The notes beneath the pieces are model-generated. The model saw nothing but the letters and a program-made list of their open reading frames with translations, was not told the DNA's origin and searched no databases. Below, piece by piece: positions 19,240-29,359 of a stretch of DNA of 64,000 bases. Each line of letters opens with the position of its first letter. The first letter of the stretch is position 1. Source of the stretch: Lodderomyces elongisporus (Eukaryota > Ascomycota > Pichiomycetes > Serinales > Debaryomycetaceae); assembly GCF_030384665.1 (NCBI RefSeq), contig NC_083678.1, positions 620,001-684,000 on the forward strand, written 5' to 3'. The position numbers and the translations under genes are program-made.

Positions 19240-20460
19240 CTAGTCTAATCCAATAATCTCTTTAATCTGTTTTATATTGACCAGTGCCAATTCACGTGCT
19301 TGGTCGCGTCCGGTTTTGCACACCTCATCCAAGTAATCTTTATTTTGTAACAAGTCATTGTATAATTGTCTCTTGTCGCTGAACTCGTTTACAATCAAGT
19401 CTGCCACATAATCTTTTAGAGACTTGTGATCCTTACAATGTTGCACATCGGCTGTGGCTTCAGCAATAGTCTTATCACTCAAACCTGATACAATATTTAA
19501 AAGATTTGATATACCTGGTCTATTCACTGGGTCATAAGTCCATTCGCCTTGTATAGAGTCGGTGACGGCTTTCTTGATCTTGCGTTGAATGTCCTCAGGA
19601 GAATCTGTAACGTATACACAACCGGCTTGAACTGGGTCGGATTTGGACATCTTCTTCTCCGGGTTCTTAAGACTAAGAATCTTTTTCGCTGGTGTTAATA
19701 GGGTCTTGGGGATGGGAAAATATTCTTTGCCGTATGTGCTGTTGAATCTGGTGGCAATATCACGGCATAATTCCAAATGTTGTGATTGATCATCACCCAC
19801 TGGTACATGTGTAGATTTGAATAATAGAATATCCGCTGCCTGTAGAGCAGGATAACAGAAAAGTCCAGCTTTTGTCGCTTCAACCGTGGCATCGTCTAAC
19901 ACATTGCTATGTTGTGTCAGTTGTGCCTTGGACTTCCATTGCGTCATACGATTCAATTGACCCATACTCGTCATACATGTCAAATACCAGTTGAGCTCCA
20001 GATGCTCTGGTACTGCAGATTGGAAATACAAAATACATTTGTCAATATTCAAACCACTGGCCAAGAGGCTTGCAATTGCCTCGTACCGATGACTTCTCAA
20101 GTTTTGGCTAGGTTGATGAATCGTGAATGCATGAAGGTCAGCTACTCCAAAAATGAACTTGCTGTCAGCATTGGAATCAGAAAGTGTTCTCCAGCTCTTT
20201 ACCGCGCCCAAATAGTTCCCCAAATGGATTTTCCCCGTAGGCTGGATCATGGAGAATACCCGAGATCCAGCAGGTAAATGTTCATAGGTGCCTGTTTCTT
20301 GTATTGCTGGTGTTTTGGAGGATGAAGACACACATCTCAATGAATCTATCTTTCTCGCAACTTGTGCAGTTGATATCGCATTCACATTGTAAACAGATTG
20401 CACAAATCGCACAGCTCTTGAAGCTGTCGATGATGTTTTTATAGTATGTCTAGATAGCAT
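19240..20460 (-). CDS. MSW1: Mitochondrial tryptophanyl-tRNA synthetase
   Basis: This 406-aa class I aminoacyl-tRNA synthetase charges mitochondrial tRNA-Trp. The signature motifs are present: the HIGH-like KIHLGN at about residues 77-82 and KMSKS at 270-274, followed by DP. The Trp-specific blocks SMIQPTGKIHLGNYLGA, GDDQSQHLEL and PALQAADILLF match the family. An N-terminal region of about 60 residues rich in Ser, Thr, Arg and lacking acidic residues is typical of a mitochondrial targeting sequence. Residue 154 in PEH-x-ELNW is coded by CTG; Ser there fits the family better than Leu. The ATG at 20458-20460 is a clear start. Confidence 0.95.
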   Translation of the reverse strand: MLSRHTIKTSSTASRAVRFVQSVYNVNAISTAQVARKIDSLRCVSSSSKTPAIQETGTYEHLPAGSRVFSMIQPTGKIHLGNYLGAVKSWRTLSDSNADSKFIFGVADLHAFTIHQPSQNLRSHRYEAIASLLASGLNIDKCILYFQSAVPEHLELNWYLTCMTSMGQLNRMTQWKSKAQLTQHSNVLDDATVEATKAGLFCYPALQAADILLFKSTHVPVGDDQSQHLELCRDIATRFNSTYGKEYFPIPKTLLTPAKKILSLKNPEKKMSKSDPVQAGCVYVTDSPEDIQRKIKKAVTDSIQGEWTYDPVNRPGISNLLNIVSGLSDKTIAEATADVQHCKDHKSLKDYVADLIVNEFSDKRQLYNDLLQNKDYLDEVCKTGRDQARELALVNIKQIKEIIGLD

Positions 20461-21167
20461 CAGTGTTTGCTGACTATTATGTGGAGCTCACAAGCTAATT
20501 TTCATTCAGTCAAATTTAAATGGGATGGAACGTTTTAACGCGCACTGAGGAATCAACTCTAACCAATTGTTTAAGTGCCCCAGAAAAGAAAAAGCATACA
20601 CCAATCCGTACATCTATAATTCTGTAAAAGTATAGAGCTACAGACCATTTATTCTCCTTGTAAAATCAAGGTAAAACTTTGAGATTTTTCTTCTACTTTT
20701 TTTTTTAATTCTTCTTTATTCTTTAGCCTTCTTTTTTTTTTGTAAAAGAAAAAACTCAAATGGAGAATTTGAGTTGGTGATATTGATTCTCATTCCAAGC
20801 CCTCTTGTTTCGTTAATTGTAAATTCTATAAAAAATGCAAAATACAAAAATACGATATCAAAAAATGATATTCATTACAAAAAATCCTCTGCTATTGGTC
20901 AAATAATTACTGATGGATAAAACACGGATTTATATGAATGCACATGAATACACACGGATATACACAGACAAACACACATAAATAAGTACATGGCCCATTT
21001 TCTCTCTCTTTATATTGTTTCTACTAGTCAAGAAAATAAATAAATAAATGAGTAAATGAGTAAATGAGTAAATGAGTAAATGAGTAAATGAGTAAATGAG
21101 TAAATGAGTAAACCAACAGAAAACCCAGCCATTCTATCACCTTATGCGCTTGATGAATGTCTCTTAC
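20461..21167. other. Spacer between MSW1 5' end and CKB2 3' end
   Basis: AT-rich sequence with T-runs and an 8-bp tandem repeat near its right end. No RNA gene or coding frame is supported. Confidence 0.6.
21045..21108. repeat. 8-bp tandem repeat (TAAATGAG x 8)
   Basis: Eight perfect copies of TAAATGAG lie in tandem, preceded by TAAA units, about 60 bp past the CKB2 stop codon. This is a pure short-unit array and probably length-polymorphic. Confidence 0.95.
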
Positions 21168-21977
21168 TTATTTGACATTTTGCGTCTGCATTGTGTGCTT
21201 TTTTGGATTTCCAACAGATTCACTCTGCTCATCTGCAAAAGCACTATTTGCATTTCCGTTTGCATTGTCCATCAAAAACCCACCAACAACATTATCAATC
21301 TGTATTCCATTTTTTGTAAGTCTCTTTTCCAACTTCAACCGCTGCAACTCTCTCCATCTATTAAGCTTTGAATATTCGTGCAACTTGAAACCAAACACTC
21401 TTGGAACATATGTTTCCTTCAGATGGATAGGGATCATGTTGGGGAAGTTTTGGAAAAACATTGCAGGGAAGGATGTTCCAAAGTAAGCACCATCAATCAC
21501 AGAATGACGTCCTGATTTGGGGTTATACAAATCTTCGCATTTTGAACAATACAATTTGACGCTAGCCATCCGCGGCTGGTCATTCAAGCCAATAGGGAGA
21601 AGGGGGTTTAGTTGGCAGTGTACACGGGGACAGTATCCAAAATCGCCGTTTCTAAACTTTTCAAACATTTTGTTCAAGCCTCGAGTAGTAAGGATATATC
21701 TTGCATGGATAAGCCCGTACAATATACGAGCGTTGTGTTCTAGCGTGTCTCGGTGTTCTTCTGGCTGCGAATCTATGTCGATGACATCTGTAATGATATC
21801 TATCAATGTTGGTAATTTCGACACTTCTTGATTTAGGCCTGTCAAGTTGAAGCGATCGCGTATGTATTCATCATCGATGTCACAAAAGTATTCATTCCCC
21901 TTGATCCCTAAAAACGAATCAATCCAATATTCTGTGAAATCCGAACTCGAATCTGTTACGTATTCTTCGTTAGCCAT
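21168..21977 (-). CDS. CKB2: Casein kinase 2 regulatory (beta) subunit
   Basis: This 269-aa protein matches CK2 beta from end to end. It has an acidic N-terminus, the WIDSFLGIKGNEYFCDID start block, and the DMIT-like helix region. The zinc-binding cysteines at residues 116, 121, 144 and 147 (CPRVHC, YCSKC) mediate beta dimerisation. The block that follows (GAYFGTSFPAMFFQ ... YVPRVFGFKLHE) docks the catalytic subunit. It lacks the long acidic insertion of Ckb1, so the Ckb2 type is favoured. CK2 is a tetrameric Ser/Thr kinase of nucleus and cytosol. The gene is divergent from the HIR-family gene. Confidence 0.93.
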   Translation of the reverse strand: MANEEYVTDSSSDFTEYWIDSFLGIKGNEYFCDIDDEYIRDRFNLTGLNQEVSKLPTLIDIITDVIDIDSQPEEHRDTLEHNARILYGLIHARYILTTRGLNKMFEKFRNGDFGYCPRVHCQLNPLLPIGLNDQPRMASVKLYCSKCEDLYNPKSGRHSVIDGAYFGTSFPAMFFQNFPNMIPIHLKETYVPRVFGFKLHEYSKLNRWRELQRLKLEKRLTKNGIQIDNVVGGFLMDNANGNANSAFADEQSESVGNPKKHTMQTQNVK

Positions 21978-22672
21978 TATTTTGTGATGATGATGATTAT
22001 GATTATGAAGGTCCTTGTGTATTCGTTAATGCGAATCTGTGACTATGTGCGTAATTGCTTATACTGCTAAAGGTGAGGACTACGCTGCTGTTGCTGCTGT
22101 TGTTGTTGCTAATGATGATGATGATGATGACGAACGAAAGATCTAGAATAGAATTGCAATCCAATATACAACACCAGCTTTTAAGTTTCCAAAACAACTC
22201 AAAGTTATTGATAATCAAAATACAAGGTATAGTTCAATAGCGAGAAATAAAAATCTGAGATAATTATACTTGTAATTATACTCGTGTGTGAAGTGGTCTT
22301 GCTGATATCGTTATCTCAAATAGATATGTCTCCTCCCTACTGGCTCCCTGTTTTTTTTTTTTTTTTTTTTTTCTCTTTCTTTTTCTATTCTCGTTTTCTT
22401 TTACTCTTCTTTTACTCTTCCTTTAATTCATTCTTTGTATTTCCCCCCCTTTTCTGTCTGATAGATATTGATTTTCCGCGAGAAAGGATCGCTTGCATTA
22501 AGAGTTTATAATCTAAATAACTTTGTTTACTCTATTTACATTGATTATATTGTTTCACACTTTCGAGACAAATCAATTTTGGAACTTTTCGTCAAATTAA
22601 TAAAAAGTGGATGAGTTCAACTACTAAATAGAAACCACCTCCCCCCCGCTCCTCCTAAAAAGATAAAAAAAG
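21978..22672. other. Divergent promoter region between CKB2 and the HIR-family gene
   Basis: The region contains trinucleotide-like runs at about 22082-22132 (CTG/TTG then GATGATGATG), a long T-run at 22350-22372 and a C-run at 22443-22448. No gene is seen. Confidence 0.55.
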
Positions 22673-25600
22673 ATGAAATACTTGCTTTTACCTCATTTGT
22701 TTCACAGTGGAGAAATACACTGTTTAGATGTCAATCTGGACAATACTAAACTTGTTACAGGTGGTAAAGATCACAACATCAGTATATGGAACTTACAGGA
22801 ATTGCTTGCTGTGGCCAATCTACATAAAGAAGATCCTGCGAAATTAGGCTTGGACAAACTGATACGCAATATTAAACCTTATCAAGAGATTACTTGCCAC
22901 AATCTGACCGTGTGTGTTCTTCGCTGGCTACCAAATTCCAGTAATAAATTTATTTCTTCTTCAGTGGATGGATCCATATATTATCACGAATTCAAGAACA
23001 ATGATGGTAACAAAAAACCTTTTACCACAAAGATTTACCCATTTGAAAAGGTGTTGAATGCAATACCAAGGCCAGAACTGGTGTCAAAGTCCTTGGTTGA
23101 CTTAACTGTTTCCAAAGATGGAAGACTAGTGGCTTGGAGTACGTTGGATAAAAAGATCTTTGTTTACGACATTGAAAAAAGCACATTCCAAGAATTATAT
23201 GCTTCAAGTCTGGAGGGCGAGGAGAGTGCAGTTGTGCAACGCAGCTTGGCTTTCAACAATGTTTGCAATTATCTAGTTTCAATAGGAGATGATACCCAAA
23301 TCAATGTTTTCCAATACATTTATGACCCCACTTCAACATTATACAAGTTTAGACTAATTAATCGAATCACCAAATTGCTCAATAAAAATCCGTTGAACGC
23401 AAGATACAAAAGAATATCCTGGTCACCAAATGGCGAACTCGTCACTGTTCCTACTGCGAATAAGAATCTGACGTCTCTTATCACATTGTTATCTTCACAA
23501 GATTGGAATGCAAAGGAAAGCTTGGTAGGGCATGACTTGAGCTGCGAGGTTGTCAAATTTAGTCCATGCTTGTATTCTGAACTTGAAAATGAAATGAATA
23601 ACATTTTCAATGTCGTTGCTTCAGCAGGTTCGGATAAAACTTTGGCGTTGTGGAACTCGTCGAAACAAACTCCAATTACAGTGCTCACTGATTTGGTTGA
23701 TGGGCAAATCTACGATATTGCATGGGCAATTTCCAAAACAAAAAAGAAAGAAGAGGTTTCTGAGACAAATGAAACGATAAACAGCACTGGGAATAACAGT
23801 TTGCTATTTTGTTCATCACTGGGCAATTTGGGTATTCTCTCTTTTGATGCAAATGAATTGGGCTACGAAATATCTAACCAGACGTTAGACCAGCTAAAGA
23901 AATTACAAGAAGAGCTGGTAAAACCAATGTCATATAGATATGACTACGAGTCGAATGGTAATCGTAAACCCTCAGCTATAGAATACATCGATCAAAAAGA
24001 TGCCATAGATCCTTATGCGGAGATTCTCAATAAAGACATTAGGGACCTTAGAGACAATAGGGACAGTAGGGATGGAAATAAAGATGGTAAGGACGAAGCC
24101 ATTGACAATGCTGAGCAGCGAAAGAAAAAAGGCTCCATTATTCCAGAGGTGATTGACGCTCCTAATCCAATCAAGGCATCACCACCACTAACTTTGCATA
24201 ATAAGCAGAGTTTATCGAAAGAGAACACCACACAAACACAACCAGAGATACAGGCACAAACAGCACCAACGAAGCCAACCGCGAATATTGCTACAAGCAC
24301 CGTTGTCGCTACCGACGCCAATGTCGATGCCGATGCAAACTTAAACGCAAATGCAAATTCAACCGCAAAAAAAACACTTTCAGCCAGAACTACAAACACA
24401 TCCGCACACACAAACGGACCTGATATTTCTAAAACACAAAAAGTATCGACAAAAAACGGTAAGCGACGGATTCAGCCTACTTTACTTTCTAATGGAAACT
24501 CTACAAATACAGAAATCATTAGAAGTAGTGCACCTGATGTTAAGCAACAGACAAACTCAGCAATGGAATTTGATAAGCCATCATTTTCTGTATCTGATCG
24601 ATTTGCAAGGGCAAAACGAACCAGAAGCGAAGAGAATGGCGAGGCCGAGCGAGGAAGCTCTACAACTAAAAAACCCAAAAGAGAGTTGGAACCGGTCAAA
24701 TTCATAGGTTCAGTGATTGTAAACCCCAACACTACGTTTTCCAAGATACGACTAGCAACACCCAAGGTGCGAATGGGATTCCAAGTTTGCAGTAAAAAGG
24801 ATGAGCTGTTTGTTTTGGATGTCAAAAATGGCTCTGGCAATGAAACCAAGCCTTCGCGAATCACTTATCTTCGAAACGAAAAGGAAGTTTGGTGTGACTT
24901 TATACCTAAATTTGTCCAATTAGCTTGTGAAGGTGAAACCTTTTGGGTGATAGCAACAGTTGACGGACAATTATTATCATACTCGAGATTATCAGGTAAG
25001 AAACTATTGCCGACGATTGTTTTAGGATCTCCAGTTTCGTTTTTGGAAAGCCATAGCAACTATTTAATGGCAACCACAAGCATTGGTGAACTATATGTAT
25101 GGGATATGCTTCGAAAGAAATGTGAATTAACTTGTTCTATCACGTCACTTTTGGAGCTCGGAACCAAATTTCAAGATGACGGGCTTCTAAAGTCTGATAG
25201 CATTACCATGTGCTCAATCACTTCCAAGGGTATTCCATTGGTTACGTTGTCAAATGGAATGGGCTATCTTTACAATAAGGATTTAGAGGCTTGGCTAGTA
25301 ATCTCCGAGTCATGGTGGTCATTTGGTTCATACTATTGGGATAGTGTTGAGGATGAGCGGGAGAAATCGTTGCAAACGATGAATATGTTCAATAACAAAG
25401 AAGAATCGATTATAGAGCTTTTGGAGCATAAGACAAATATCGAAATCATTAGAAAGACAAGAACAGGAAGAGGAAAATATTTCAACAAAATGGCCAAGAA
25501 TATGATTATGAAAGAGGGATTCGAAAGTTTAGAGAACACCATTTCGGTAAGTCATTTGGAAAACCGGATTCTTTGCTGTGAACTTCTTGGTGAACACAAG

Positions 25601-25897
25601 GATTTTCACAATTACTTTAAAATCTATGTACAACGTATTTGCGAGTTGGGTCAAAAAGTAAAATTATATGAAGTTTGTGATGAGTTGTTGGGACCCGATG
25701 TTCAAGCATCTAAACAAGACTTTTCACAAAAAAATGATTGGAAACCTACAATTTGTGGCTTTGACAAGAGAGAGCTTCTTAAAGAAGTCATTGTGTTGTG
25801 TTCCCAGTTTAGAGATGCACAACGAGTCTTGCTTCATTTTGCTAAAAAGATTAATCTAGTTGGTGACAGCTCGGAAGTTGAACTACCGAAAGTATAA
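22673..25897 (+). CDS. HIR-complex WD40 subunit (Hir1/Hir2 family)
   Basis: This 1,074-aa protein belongs to the HIRA family, which deposits H3-H4 outside S phase and represses histone genes with Asf1. The N-terminal 390 residues hold WD40 repeats (GGKDHNISIWNL near residue 40; SAGSDKTLALWNSS near 325). A long Asn/Thr/Ala-rich linker follows. It contains NGKRRIQPTLLS (about residue 595), which resembles the HIRA B-domain that binds Asf1. The C-terminal half matches the Hira domain (YLMATTSIGELYVWD, PLVTLSNGMGYLYN, and a Trp-rich SESWWSFGSYYW). The WD40-plus-B-domain order suits either Hir1 or Hir2, and I cannot decide between them. The ATG at 22673 follows an A-rich leader. The 3' end converges with CYC2 at 85 bp. 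Confidence 0.85.
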   Translation: MKYLLLPHLFHSGEIHCLDVNLDNTKLVTGGKDHNISIWNLQELLAVANLHKEDPAKLGLDKLIRNIKPYQEITCHNLTVCVLRWLPNSSNKFISSSVDGSIYYHEFKNNDGNKKPFTTKIYPFEKVLNAIPRPELVSKSLVDLTVSKDGRLVAWSTLDKKIFVYDIEKSTFQELYASSLEGEESAVVQRSLAFNNVCNYLVSIGDDTQINVFQYIYDPTSTLYKFRLINRITKLLNKNPLNARYKRISWSPNGELVTVPTANKNLTSLITLLSSQDWNAKESLVGHDLSCEVVKFSPCLYSELENEMNNIFNVVASAGSDKTLALWNSSKQTPITVLTDLVDGQIYDIAWAISKTKKKEEVSETNETINSTGNNSLLFCSSLGNLGILSFDANELGYEISNQTLDQLKKLQEELVKPMSYRYDYESNGNRKPSAIEYIDQKDAIDPYAEILNKDIRDLRDNRDSRDGNKDGKDEAIDNAEQRKKKGSIIPEVIDAPNPIKASPPLTLHNKQSLSKENTTQTQPEIQAQTAPTKPTANIATSTVVATDANVDADANLNANANSTAKKTLSARTTNTSAHTNGPDISKTQKVSTKNGKRRIQPTLLSNGNSTNTEIIRSSAPDVKQQTNSAMEFDKPSFSVSDRFARAKRTRSEENGEAERGSSTTKKPKRELEPVKFIGSVIVNPNTTFSKIRLATPKVRMGFQVCSKKDELFVLDVKNGSGNETKPSRITYLRNEKEVWCDFIPKFVQLACEGETFWVIATVDGQLLSYSRLSGKKLLPTIVLGSPVSFLESHSNYLMATTSIGELYVWDMLRKKCELTCSITSLLELGTKFQDDGLLKSDSITMCSITSKGIPLVTLSNGMGYLYNKDLEAWLVISESWWSFGSYYWDSVEDEREKSLQTMNMFNNKEESIIELLEHKTNIEIIRKTRTGRGKYFNKMAKNMIMKEGFESLENTISVSHLENRILCCELLGEHKDFHNYFKIYVQRICELGQKVKLYEVCDELLGPDVQASKQDFSQKNDWKPTICGFDKRELLKEVIVLCSQFRDAQRVLLHFAKKINLVGDSSEVELPKV

Positions 25898-25982
25898 AAA
25901 AGTCTCGATTCCGTATAGATCATAAGATGTAGTTTCAAATTCATCATCAAAGACTTATGATGTACAACTGAAAGTACATAGC

Positions 25983-27650
25983 TTATAATTTATGAGTATT
26001 TGAATTGTCCCATTTCTTAGTTCCCAATACACCATCTATTTTTCCTTGTTGATTGCGTGCAAGATCTTTTGCGCCTGCCATATACTCAACGAATCCGTCA
26101 GGTCCACAAACAATTGCCAACGCTGCAGGTTGTTTCTTCTCCTTCTTTGTCACTTGGGCCTGCTCCAATGCCGAGGTATACCGCTCGCCTCGTTCCTCTG
26201 CTGATTGAATAAGTTTTTCCTTAAGCCCCGGTTCGATTTTCTGCTCTTTCTCCTCGTCGCCCATAATTTGAAGTTTCACATTAAGTGCTTCCTCAGGAGT
26301 CAAATTAGAGGTGGATTGCTCCAACCTTTTTGGTGAATAATAGTTTGGCGGAGTCGGTGGTAAAACTGTTTTGGGGTTGAGTTTTGTTTTTCGTTGATTA
26401 TCGTAATGACATTCAAAATCAATCCGGTCTAGCTTGTCCAAAAATAACAAGAATCTAGTTAATATACCCAATTCACCAGGTTTTTGTGCAAAGTAATGCA
26501 AATTAACATGTCCCAAATACGGATTTTCCGAAAAGAGGACTTGTAATATTGGTGCAATACCCGTGCCTCCAGCATAAAATGTCAAGTTGTCCATTGGTGG
26601 AAACTTCCGATCCCTCAAGAGCGAGTCAATAAGGTTATCAGGCTCAACTTTTGAGGGTAAATCCTTAAAAATGGGACGTTCATGTACAGTTTTCAATGGA
26701 TGATATGGGAATCTATATTCAATGTTTGGCCCACGTAATTCTAACTCATCGCCAATTTCTTTACTAGTAATGTATCTCGATACTTCACCTTGAGGGTACC
26801 TTTTGATGTAAAAACACATTGTTCCGTTCCGTGAAAGATCGTCGGTTGCGGGGTTGAAAATTTTTAACAATGGCGCCTTTTCCCCCGAGCGAGTGTATTC
26901 TGATTTCATATAGTACATTGGCAATGGAGTGTACGATCTAACGACATTGATATCGGGTTGACGTATCTCAACCGACCATATCTTGTCACCATTCCATAGT
27001 TTTTTCAGCTCTCTATTCGAGGCAAAACTATATTCCCAACGATCGTACTTGGGATGCACCTCGATTATGTAATGGTCATCATCAATCTTTTCTTTGTGCG
27101 TAATTATGAACTTGTGGAACTCATCAACATCGAGCAAGTCATTGCTCTTTTGCCCTTCGCTGTTGTCATCCAAATACCAAACTTTAACAACATACACACC
27201 CCATGCACCCACGAGGACAGTAAGAATCTTGGGAATATACCTAGTCCAGCGTGATATTTTTTTCGGCTTGTTTAAAAGGTTTAAGGAAGGGTCGTCTTTA
27301 GGTAGGTCCGGGTACTCAAATGTAAGTCTTTTATGATTGAGTTTTGGTATGTATGGTTTTCTATCTTTCTTGAGAAGACTTTGAATTCCATTAGGACTTT
27401 CATCCATGGGCGCTGGCGCTGATTTGGATGTTGTCGACTTGAATGTAAAGCTTTGCAATTCGTGATTGTGATTATCTTTCTTTGTTAGATCAGCATTTTT
27501 ATTATTTTTATCAGATCCGTTATTCTTATCCTTCTCTTCCTTTGGTTTTCCAGGAAACTCTGGTCCTCCACTAGTGAATCTCACTTGTGCTAAGCATGGC
27601 GCTCGTCGTAAATATCGCAGAATAACAGGTCTATAAACCGAAAGAGGCAT
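25983..27650 (-). CDS. CYC2: Cyc2-like mitochondrial inner-membrane flavoprotein
   Basis: This 555-aa protein has an Arg-rich presequence-like N-terminus (LRRAPCLAQVRF), a charged linker and one membrane span (about residues 137-157, LTVLVGAWGVYVVKVWYL). A ferredoxin-reductase/cytochrome b5 reductase-like module follows: VRSYTPLPMYY for FAD, then GGTGIAPILQVLF for nucleotide binding. Yeast Cyc2 is an FAD protein in the inner membrane that supports haem attachment to cytochrome c by haem lyase. At 555 aa it is longer than S. cerevisiae Cyc2 (366 aa); the extra length is a long N-terminal linker and a C-terminal insert rich in Lys/Glu. A different b5-reductase-like enzyme is a less likely alternative. 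Confidence 0.8.
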   Translation of the reverse strand: MPLSVYRPVILRYLRRAPCLAQVRFTSGGPEFPGKPKEEKDKNNGSDKNNKNADLTKKDNHNHELQSFTFKSTTSKSAPAPMDESPNGIQSLLKKDRKPYIPKLNHKRLTFEYPDLPKDDPSLNLLNKPKKISRWTRYIPKILTVLVGAWGVYVVKVWYLDDNSEGQKSNDLLDVDEFHKFIITHKEKIDDDHYIIEVHPKYDRWEYSFASNRELKKLWNGDKIWSVEIRQPDINVVRSYTPLPMYYMKSEYTRSGEKAPLLKIFNPATDDLSRNGTMCFYIKRYPQGEVSRYITSKEIGDELELRGPNIEYRFPYHPLKTVHERPIFKDLPSKVEPDNLIDSLLRDRKFPPMDNLTFYAGGTGIAPILQVLFSENPYLGHVNLHYFAQKPGELGILTRFLLFLDKLDRIDFECHYDNQRKTKLNPKTVLPPTPPNYYSPKRLEQSTSNLTPEEALNVKLQIMGDEEKEQKIEPGLKEKLIQSAEERGERYTSALEQAQVTKKEKKQPAALAIVCGPDGFVEYMAGAKDLARNQQGKIDGVLGTKKWDNSNTHKL

Positions 27651-28051
27651 CGCAATTCAATAATCAATGGTGGTAATGATGAGGATTAATCGTTGATGTT
27701 TCCAATATTTATTTCTCTGGGATCTAAAGATGCGTTTAGCGGGAGTTTTCTTTCATTTTCATTTTCATTTTCTTTCCTTTATTTTGTTTTTTATTTCTTT
27801 TATTTTTTGACCTTTTTTTTTTCTTTTTTTTCTCTCAGCTTTGATCTGGACTTGGAAAAACTGTAGCACAATCTGTGAGCATTAAGCTCCGAAACATTTA
27901 CCTCCTAAAATCCACATAATTCTCTTTATTTGCAAAGAAACAAATAAGATCAATATACCATATTCTTGTTATACATACACCTTTTGGCAATACATTTTAA
28001 TTGTCTTTAATTATCATTGTCTTCAACTTTTTATTACCTGTATAGATTGTT
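27651..28051. other. Divergent promoter region between CYC2 and CIA1
   Basis: A short AT-rich spacer with T-runs and TTTCA repeats at about 27750-27780. No gene or distinct regulatory site was recognised. Confidence 0.5.
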
Positions 28052-29299
28052 ATGAAATTATTGCATTCAATCAAGGCCCACGATGATAAGGTATGGAGTT
28101 TAAGTTCTCATCCTACGCTCCCGTTGCTTGCCACTGCTTCAACTGATAAGTGTAGCAATATCTATCGTCTATCATGTTCAAATGCATCTTCATCCTCATC
28201 TTCATCATCACCATCATCACCACCATCACCACCATCGTCGTCGTCGCCTCGCCGCAACTTCCCGCAGATTGCTCATTTGGAAGACACACATCGTCGATCC
28301 GTGCGTTCTGTTTCTTTTAAACCGCCCATGGGCGGTGTAGACCACCAAGATTCCAATATCTTAGATCTTCCTGCATTGGCCAGTGGCTCTTTTGACTCGA
28401 CGATTTCTATTTGGGGCATTGATGAGCCTGATGATGATAATACATATGAGATTGAAGAAATCATTGCAAACCAAAAGGAGTTTTTGGCATCACCCGGAAA
28501 CGAATGGAATCTTATGGCCGTCATTGAGGGCCATGAGAATGAAATCAAAGCAGTTGACTGGAATTTCAGTGGTAGATACCTTGCCTCATGCTCTAGAGAC
28601 AAGACTGTATGGATATGGGAGACTGATCCCGAGACTTTGGAAGAGTTTGAATGTGTTGCAGTTTTAACTGATCATACGCAGGATGTGAAACATGTTACAT
28701 GGCACCCAACAAGAAACCTTTTAGCAAGTTCCAGTTATGACGATACTATACGAGTCTACAAGCAAGAGTTTGATGACGATGAGTGGAGTTGTGTTGGCAT
28801 GATTGATGGGCATGAGGGCACTGTATGGTGCTCAAAATTTGAGAGTCCCAAAAGTCCCAAGGCAAAAGATGGTACGACACGGTTAGTTTCCGTCAGCGAT
28901 GATTTGTCAGCAAGAGTTTGGGCGTCAAAAGATAACACTGGGTTTAATGGCGGCAGTGAACAACTCCAATCCCAATCACAAACACATTTACCCAGTTCGA
29001 TAAGACACAATACCGAGGAAATGGTTTGGGAACAAGAATCAACTTTACCTCAAATTCATACTCATGCAATTTACTCTGTGGCTTGGTCGTCGTCAAGTGG
29101 GAAGATTGCTACTGCTGGTTCCGATGGTCGAATAGTAGTATACAAGGAAACTAATGCCGGATGGGAAGTAGAGAACATTCAGGAGTCAGCTCATGGGGTT
29201 TATGAAATAAACTGCGTTATATGGGCGAAACTTGATCTGGATCAAGAGGTGCTTATTTCGGGAGGCGATGATGGTAATGTCAACATTTGGGAAGTATAA
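28052..29299 (+). CDS. CIA1: Cytosolic iron-sulfur assembly WD40 protein Cia1
   Basis: This 415-aa seven-bladed WD40 protein starts MKLLHSIKAHDDKVWSLS as Cia1 proteins do. Repeat blocks include GHENEIKAVDW (about residue 163), SRDKTVWIWE, DHTQDVKHVTWHP, SSYDDTIRVYK and GSDGRIVVYKE, ending GGDDGNVNIWEV. Cia1 is the platform of the CIA targeting complex (with Cia2 and Met18), which passes 4Fe-4S clusters to cytosolic and nuclear apoproteins. A Ser/Pro-rich loop near residue 50 (TCATCA repeats in the DNA) is a local insertion between the first two blades. Convergent with PEP12. Confidence 0.95.
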   Translation: MKLLHSIKAHDDKVWSLSSHPTLPLLATASTDKCSNIYRLSCSNASSSSSSSSPSSPPSPPSSSSPRRNFPQIAHLEDTHRRSVRSVSFKPPMGGVDHQDSNILDLPALASGSFDSTISIWGIDEPDDDNTYEIEEIIANQKEFLASPGNEWNLMAVIEGHENEIKAVDWNFSGRYLASCSRDKTVWIWETDPETLEEFECVAVLTDHTQDVKHVTWHPTRNLLASSSYDDTIRVYKQEFDDDEWSCVGMIDGHEGTVWCSKFESPKSPKAKDGTTRLVSVSDDLSARVWASKDNTGFNGGSEQLQSQSQTHLPSSIRHNTEEMVWEQESTLPQIHTHAIYSVAWSSSSGKIATAGSDGRIVVYKETNAGWEVENIQESAHGVYEINCVIWAKLDLDQEVLISGGDDGNVNIWEV

Positions 29300-29359
29300 A
29301 GAAAGAGCAACAAAAAAAAAAGGAAAATCAATTATTCATATACATTTATAGATCTTAGA

